From an uncultured Oscillospiraceae bacterium (GTDB lineage Bacteria > Bacillota > Clostridia > Oscillospirales > Oscillospiraceae): a stretch of DNA of 7,058 bases. The position numbers and the translations under genes are program-made. Below the pieces are notes generated by a model that made no database searches, was not told where the DNA came from, and saw nothing but the letters and a program-made list of their open reading frames with translations. The stretch covers positions 1-7,058 of the forward strand of contig CANRHF010000101.1 in the NCBI GenBank assembly GCA_947630345.1, read 5' to 3'. The stretch's first letter is position 1. The number at the start of each line of letters is the position of its first letter. Below are positions 3,466 to 7,058 of this stretch, piece after piece.

Positions 3466-5472
3466 TCACTCCTTCAGCCGCCCTTCGGCGTCGAAGGTGT
3501 AGTCCTTTCCGTCAATGGTGGCGGTCTGGTCGGTGATGTAGGCGCCGTCCTCCTGGCGGTAGCGCCAGCTCTCGCCATCGTACATCCAGCACTGGCAGGT
3601 CACGCCCGCCTTCATATAATTGGTCAAGCCCAGATTTTCCCGGGCGTCGTTGTCCTGGAAGTGCCACCACTCCGATCGCAGATCCCCAAAGCCGGCGGCG
3701 TCCATGATGATCGCCAGCAGGCCGGCGTTCTGGTTGTTCTGCTGCACCTCCGAGTACCAGCTCAGATCGTGCATCCGGGTCTGCATTTTCAGCTCCTCCC
3801 CGGTCTCCCCGTCCACCAGGGTCAGATCCATGGCGATCCCCAGGTTGTGGGTGGAGCCGCCCGCGGCCAGGAAATCGTCAAGGTCGTACCGCCCGTCGGT
3901 CATGAGCCCCCGGTAGGTGGTCCCGGGGGCCACCTCCACCTTTTCGCCGGTGTTGGTTTTCTCCGGCAGGGGCGCGTCGTAGGCCTGCCCGGTCAGGTCA
4001 AAAATGGCGTTCGTGGCCAGCCGGGGCCGGTAGGCGTCGTAAATTCGGATGATGTACCCCTCCCGCTTGGCAAGCTGGGCGGCCTGCTCCAGCTTCTGGG
4101 CGGTGGGATAGAGCAGGGGCACCAGGAAGCTGCCGTCCGCCAGCTGAATATGCTCGTAGCCGGCCACCACCGTGTCCGTCACCTGAGGGATGGCGTACTC
4201 ATGGACCATGTACAGCGCCTGATAGCTGTTGACGATATCGTACTGGCACAGATCGCCCAAAAATTCCGCCAGGTTGATCAAGCAGTAGTTGCAGTCGATG
4301 TAGCCGTAGCCGTCCCCAAAGCGGATCTGGAACATTCCTTCCTCCCGGTCCAGGACGCAGTAGGCCGTGGCCTGGGGGGCCGTGCCGATCACCTGATGTT
4401 TTTCCGGGGTATCGTAGACCTTCAGATCCTGCACCGGCCAAATGGTGGAGCCCACCGGCGAATAGCCGGTGAGGGCCGCGGCATAGCCCGGCTCGGCGGC
4501 GTACTCGCTGTCCGGCAGGGTCTGGCCGCCCAGGGCCAGCACTTCAAATTCATAGTTGGTGTTCTGGGGCAGGTAGCCGGTGACGTACTGCCGCTCCTCC
4601 CCTCGGGGAATCTCCGCCACGGTGCGCCAGTCTTCCTCCCCCTCCATGCGCATCCGCACCTGGTAGCGTTCGCCCTTGGTCTCGTTCCAGGTCAGAAGGT
4701 ACCGGTTATTGCCCAGATCCTGGCAGGCCACCGCCAGCTTGGTGCCCAGCAGGTCCTCCCGGTCCAGGGTGGGGCCGTCGGTCATGGGTCCCTGGAACAC
4801 CAGGTTCCGGGTGGTTCGGCAGACGGCGCAGCGGATCCGGTAGCTCTGCCCGTAGGAGAGCAGGGGCAGCTCCCCGCCGGCGCCGTAGGTATAGGTGGTC
4901 TGGCCCACGGTCAGCTCCCGGGCGGGCGGGGCCTCCTCCCCCTCCAGGAGCATCTCCAGCCGGCAGGTCTCGTTTTCCCCCACGCTGATGAACACATTCA
5001 AAATCTTCCGGGTGGGGTTGGCCTCCCAGGTCATATTGGAAGCGGTGGGCGGCGTGAACACCCCAGTGGCGGACAGGTCCTCGTCGCCAAAGCGCACCAG
5101 ATCCTTCTTCCCCAGCATATCGTACCGGCGGCCGGACTGGACCCGGATGGTGCATTCCTGGTCCCCCAGCGGGGGCAGAACGCAGGTCCGGTCCGTCTCC
5201 GCCAGGATGGAGTAGATCTCCTCCTCCCCCCGCAGAACCTGGATATAATAGAACTGGGCGTTCTCTCCCTCGGGCCAGGACAGCTCCAGGTACCCGTCCT
5301 CCAGGGTGTTCAGGGTCAGCACCCCGTCCTGGGGCATGGTGTTCCAAGCAAGGTCATAGGGCCGCTCCCCTATCAGGTACACGGTGGCCACAATGGCGCC
5401 GGCAATGGCCAGCAGGATCACCAGCAGCACGATGCCGATGATGAGCCATCTCCGTCTGCCTTCCTTTTTCAT
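3466..5472 (-). CDS. Membrane-anchored D-Ala-D-Ala dipeptidase-like protein (M15, VanX type) with Fn3-like and SH3-like domains
   Basis: A 668-residue extracytoplasmic protein. A basic N-terminus and hydrophobic helix (about 9-34) without lipobox anchor it in the membrane. Residues 40-140 and 142-230 look beta-rich and Fn3/Ig-like, and 245-318 is a clearer Fn3 pattern (LLTW, then YQVRM, then LPQNTNYEFEVLAL). An SH3-like segment follows (about 341-405, WPVQDLKVYDTP, then GYGYIDCNYC). The catalytic region (about 415-620) carries the M15 zinc motifs: DAYRP (479-483), STHNLGIAMD with H542 and D549, and EWWH with E601 and H604, matching VanX/DdpX-type dipeptidases. The tail (624-668; W and Y rich, TIDGKDYTFDAEG) resembles a wall-binding repeat. 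VanX itself is only about 200 residues. It probably trims D-Ala-D-Ala or peptidoglycan stems outside the cell, not a resistance VanX inside it. AAGGAG lies nine bases before the ATG. It follows the lipoprotein gene after 97 bases with no terminator seen. Confidence 0.85.
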   Translation of the reverse strand: MKKEGRRRWLIIGIVLLVILLAIAGAIVATVYLIGERPYDLAWNTMPQDGVLTLNTLEDGYLELSWPEGENAQFYYIQVLRGEEEIYSILAETDRTCVLPPLGDQECTIRVQSGRRYDMLGKKDLVRFGDEDLSATGVFTPPTASNMTWEANPTRKILNVFISVGENETCRLEMLLEGEEAPPARELTVGQTTYTYGAGGELPLLSYGQSYRIRCAVCRTTRNLVFQGPMTDGPTLDREDLLGTKLAVACQDLGNNRYLLTWNETKGERYQVRMRMEGEEDWRTVAEIPRGEERQYVTGYLPQNTNYEFEVLALGGQTLPDSEYAAEPGYAAALTGYSPVGSTIWPVQDLKVYDTPEKHQVIGTAPQATAYCVLDREEGMFQIRFGDGYGYIDCNYCLINLAEFLGDLCQYDIVNSYQALYMVHEYAIPQVTDTVVAGYEHIQLADGSFLVPLLYPTAQKLEQAAQLAKREGYIIRIYDAYRPRLATNAIFDLTGQAYDAPLPEKTNTGEKVEVAPGTTYRGLMTDGRYDLDDFLAAGGSTHNLGIAMDLTLVDGETGEELKMQTRMHDLSWYSEVQQNNQNAGLLAIIMDAAGFGDLRSEWWHFQDNDARENLGLTNYMKAGVTCQCWMYDGESWRYRQEDGAYITDQTATIDGKDYTFDAEGRLKE

Positions 5473-5569
5473 ACCTCTCCGCTCCTTCCGGTGGCGCGGG
5501 TCCGTTCCGGTTGGTCAGCGCCGGAACACAGAGGGGACGCCGCGCGCAAAATCGATCAGCCTTCTGCTA

Positions 5570-6034
5570 TCAAGCGTAGCCTTCCACTACCAACCGGACA
5601 ATCTCCGTGCCGTTCTCCCGGTAGGTCTCCACATAAAATCCATCGTACTGCAGTCGGCCGTCTTCTCCATCTCCCAAACAGCTTTGAGCGTAGTCCCAAG
5701 TAAGGGGCTCGCCGATCAGAGCGATGAGATCCTCCACGGTCTTATCGATGCAGCTCTCCGCCTTGGCCATAAGCTCCGGGTCCGCGCCGGGGGCGCTGGT
5801 GGGCGGTTCCGTGGCCTCCTGGGTGGGGGCTTGGGTCGGCTCCTGAGTGGGAGCCTGGGTAGAGATCACCGGCTCCGCGGCGGCGGTGGTCTCCGGGGGC
5901 TGGGCGGATTTTCCGGCGGTAGTCTGGTCGACAGTGGCCTGATCGGGCTGGCCCTGGGTCTCCTGAGAATTGGCGGGCCCACAGGCGGCCAGCAGCAGCG
6001 CCAGCGCCAGGGCCAAAACAACGAATTTTTTCAT
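5570..6034 (-). CDS. Small lipoprotein with Thr/Pro/Gln linker, function unknown
   Basis: A 154-residue predicted lipoprotein. From the chosen start the protein begins MKKFVVLALALALLLAACG: a basic N-terminus, hydrophobic core and lipobox LAAC with the lipidated Cys at 18. A low-complexity Gln/Thr/Ala/Pro linker follows (about 20-85, including four TQ-x-P/A units), then a compact C-terminal domain (about 85-154) with two Cys (95 and 119) that could form a disulfide and the segment DGRLQYDGFYVETYRENG. I do not recognise that domain with certainty. The ATG at 6032-6034 has AAAGGA seven bases upstream and gives a standard signal peptide. An in-frame ATG at 6056-6058 adds eight residues and overlaps the upstream stop as ATGA, but has no ribosome binding site. 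The context between a DHHW protein and an M15 peptidase points to an envelope role. Confidence 0.75.
   Translation of the reverse strand: MKKFVVLALALALLLAACGPANSQETQGQPDQATVDQTTAGKSAQPPETTAAAEPVISTQAPTQEPTQAPTQEATEPPTSAPGADPELMAKAESCIDKTVEDLIALIGEPLTWDYAQSCLGDGEDGRLQYDGFYVETYRENGTEIVRLVVEGYA
5813..5860 (-). repeat. 12-bp-period coding repeat in the lipoprotein linker
   Basis: The DNA encodes TQAP-TQEP-TQAP-TQEA in succession, a four-residue unit with a 12-base period and diverged copies. It forms part of the flexible linker between the lipid anchor and the C-terminal domain. Confidence 0.7.
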
Positions 6035-6054
6035 ACCGATTTCCTTTCTATATT

Positions 6055-7058
6055 TCATTCAGAGATGGAAAAGACTTGTATTTGCCCATCCAGAACGCAG
6101 GCCACCGCCGTGGCCGGCTCCTCCGCCGGGACGTAGGCGCCGTAGCCCCCGTTTTCCAGTCGGAACACCTGGTAGGCCTTCCCGCCGCAGAGCAGATAGG
6201 CCGCGCCGGGCTCTGCCCCCTCGGGCAGGACGCCCCGAACCAGGGTCAGACCCTCCGGGGCGCCGTTGGCGTTGTAGGATGGGGTTTCCGCCTGGCCGGA
6301 GGCCCCGGGAAGGGGCACATCCCGGACCGGGGCGGGCATTTTGGGCACATAGGTCACCAGATAGTTTAGATTCCGCTCCACCAGCTCGATGAGGACCTTC
6401 TCCCCCGGCAGGGTCAGATCGTAACTGGCCGACCGGGAAAACCGGGCAAAGGCGAAGCTGCTTGCCAGGTAGGGGTGCAGATCGTTTCCGAAGGAGTCCC
6501 GGTAGGCAAGCAAGCTGCCGGTCCCAGGGCCCTGGGTGACGATGGTGATGCTGTCCGGTTTGTCGCCGAAGGCCGGGTCGTAGGTGAAGGCCAGGGCCCC
6601 GGCGTAGACCGGGCCGGTCTCCCCGTCGGAAAAAGCCTGGGACGGATAGAGCATTTCATACAGATCGCCCCGGTGGGGGCCGGTATCGAAGGGCCCGGCA
6701 TAGTAATCGCTCTCCAGGCCGAAAGCGGCGTTGACTGCGTCAGCCGCCAGGGCCGCGCCCTTGGGATTCCAGTGGGAATCGTGGGCATAGTAGAGGACCT
6801 CTTCCTCCCCGTCAAACAGGGCGTACAGGTCCAGATAGGGCACCCGCTTTTTATCCAGCAGGGCAAAGAGCCGGTCGATATCCCGCTCCTGGGCCACGGT
6901 GCCGTAGTTTGGCATCCAGGCCGGGTACAGGGAATTTTTATTGGGGGCGGCGCAGAACAGGAACTGCCGCCCGTTTTCCGAGCAGTACTGGGCCATGAGG
7001 GCCAGGTTTTCCGCCGCGTTTTCCAGCTCCGGCCCCAGGGAGGCGGCGCCGGTGTACC
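6055..7058 (-). CDS. DHHW/AlgJ-like SGNH-type protein, 3' part (probable acyltransferase; runs off the right edge)
   Basis: The frame is open to the window edge and supplies the last 333 residues; the start is not in view. Numbering from the in-frame Met at 6994-6996, the SGNH/AlgX-like features are FCAAPNK (14-20), PYLDLYALF (53-61), the Asp-x-His motif in HDSHWNPKGA (D73, H75), and RDSFGNDLHPYL with the candidate nucleophile S168. This order matches AlgJ/AlgX and the DHHW protein family, which act outside the membrane and transfer acyl groups to glycans, usually with an AlgI-like MBOAT membrane partner. The first 20 visible codons read YTGAASLGPELENAAENLAL, a helical stretch continuous with the domain. 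A C-terminal region of about 90 residues after the core (about 225-313) is beta-rich and unrecognised. The stop overlaps the longest lipoprotein frame as ATGA. A MBOAT gene just upstream is predicted, not seen. Confidence 0.82.
   Translation of the reverse strand, partial: YTGAASLGPELENAAENLALMAQYCSENGRQFLFCAAPNKNSLYPAWMPNYGTVAQERDIDRLFALLDKKRVPYLDLYALFDGEEEVLYYAHDSHWNPKGAALAADAVNAAFGLESDYYAGPFDTGPHRGDLYEMLYPSQAFSDGETGPVYAGALAFTYDPAFGDKPDSITIVTQGPGTGSLLAYRDSFGNDLHPYLASSFAFARFSRSASYDLTLPGEKVLIELVERNLNYLVTYVPKMPAPVRDVPLPGASGQAETPSYNANGAPEGLTLVRGVLPEGAEPGAAYLLCGGKAYQVFRLENGGYGAYVPAEEPATAVACVLDGQIQVFSISE

Noticed and set aside
3466..5472. The M15 gene as a vancomycin-resistance vanX
   Set aside because: No vanH, vanA or vanRS genes are present in view, and the protein is membrane-anchored and much larger than VanX; the shared part is the peptidase family only.
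5504..5527. A 7-bp hairpin (GTTCCGG with CCGGAAC) between the lipoprotein and M15 genes, considered as a terminator
   Set aside because: No T-run follows on either strand, so it gives no good reason to split the operon; it may be an mRNA stability element or chance.
3436..5703. A 755-codon open frame on the plus strand, longer than the M15 gene it overlaps
   Set aside because: Its product is a low-complexity Gly/Val/His/Leu-rich string without motifs, while the minus-strand frame carries a membrane anchor and intact M15 zinc motifs. Long antisense frames are expected in GC-rich coding DNA.

Overview
The window looks like a chromosomal segment from a GC-rich, spore-forming Gram-positive bacterium of class Clostridia, most plausibly a gut Oscillospiraceae-type organism. 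This is inferred from the Firmicutes-type ribosomal proteins, AGGAGG-type ribosome binding sites, a SpoIIQ-like sporulation peptidase and VanX-type and DHHW-type envelope proteins. The exact genus cannot be read from the sequence. Every supported gene lies on the minus strand, so transcription runs from high to low coordinates.

Right block (7058 to about 3400): a probable three-gene envelope operon. It holds the 3' part of a DHHW/AlgJ-like SGNH protein (likely acyltransferase), a small lipoprotein whose longest reading frame overlaps it by ATGA, and a 668-residue membrane-anchored D-Ala-D-Ala dipeptidase-like protein (M15/VanX) with Fn3-like, SH3-like and wall-binding-like parts. A strong hairpin at 3410-3435 closes the block.

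Middle block (3396 to about 1900): a near-consensus sigma-A promoter drives an XRE-type regulator and a four-helix membrane protein that are translationally linked. Next comes a transmembrane M23 peptidase resembling SpoIIQ. It has its own sigma-F-like (forespore) promoter, and an 8-bp inverted repeat places its ribosome binding site in a hairpin only in transcripts that read through from the regulator pair. A GC hairpin at 1904-1923 ends this block.

Left block (1884 to 1): the start of the S10 ribosomal protein operon. It has an AT-rich upstream element, a consensus promoter (TTGACA, 17 bp, TAACAT), a leader of about 264 nt containing a terminator-like hairpin, then rpsJ, a structured 125-nt gap, rplC with a repeated basic C-terminal tail, and the 5' part of rplD.

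The most interesting signals are regulatory: the possible attenuator in the rpsJ leader, the structured rpsJ-rplC gap sharing an 11-mer with that leader, and the promoter/hairpin overlap in front of the SpoIIQ-like gene. No RNA genes, insertion sequences or CRISPR arrays were seen.
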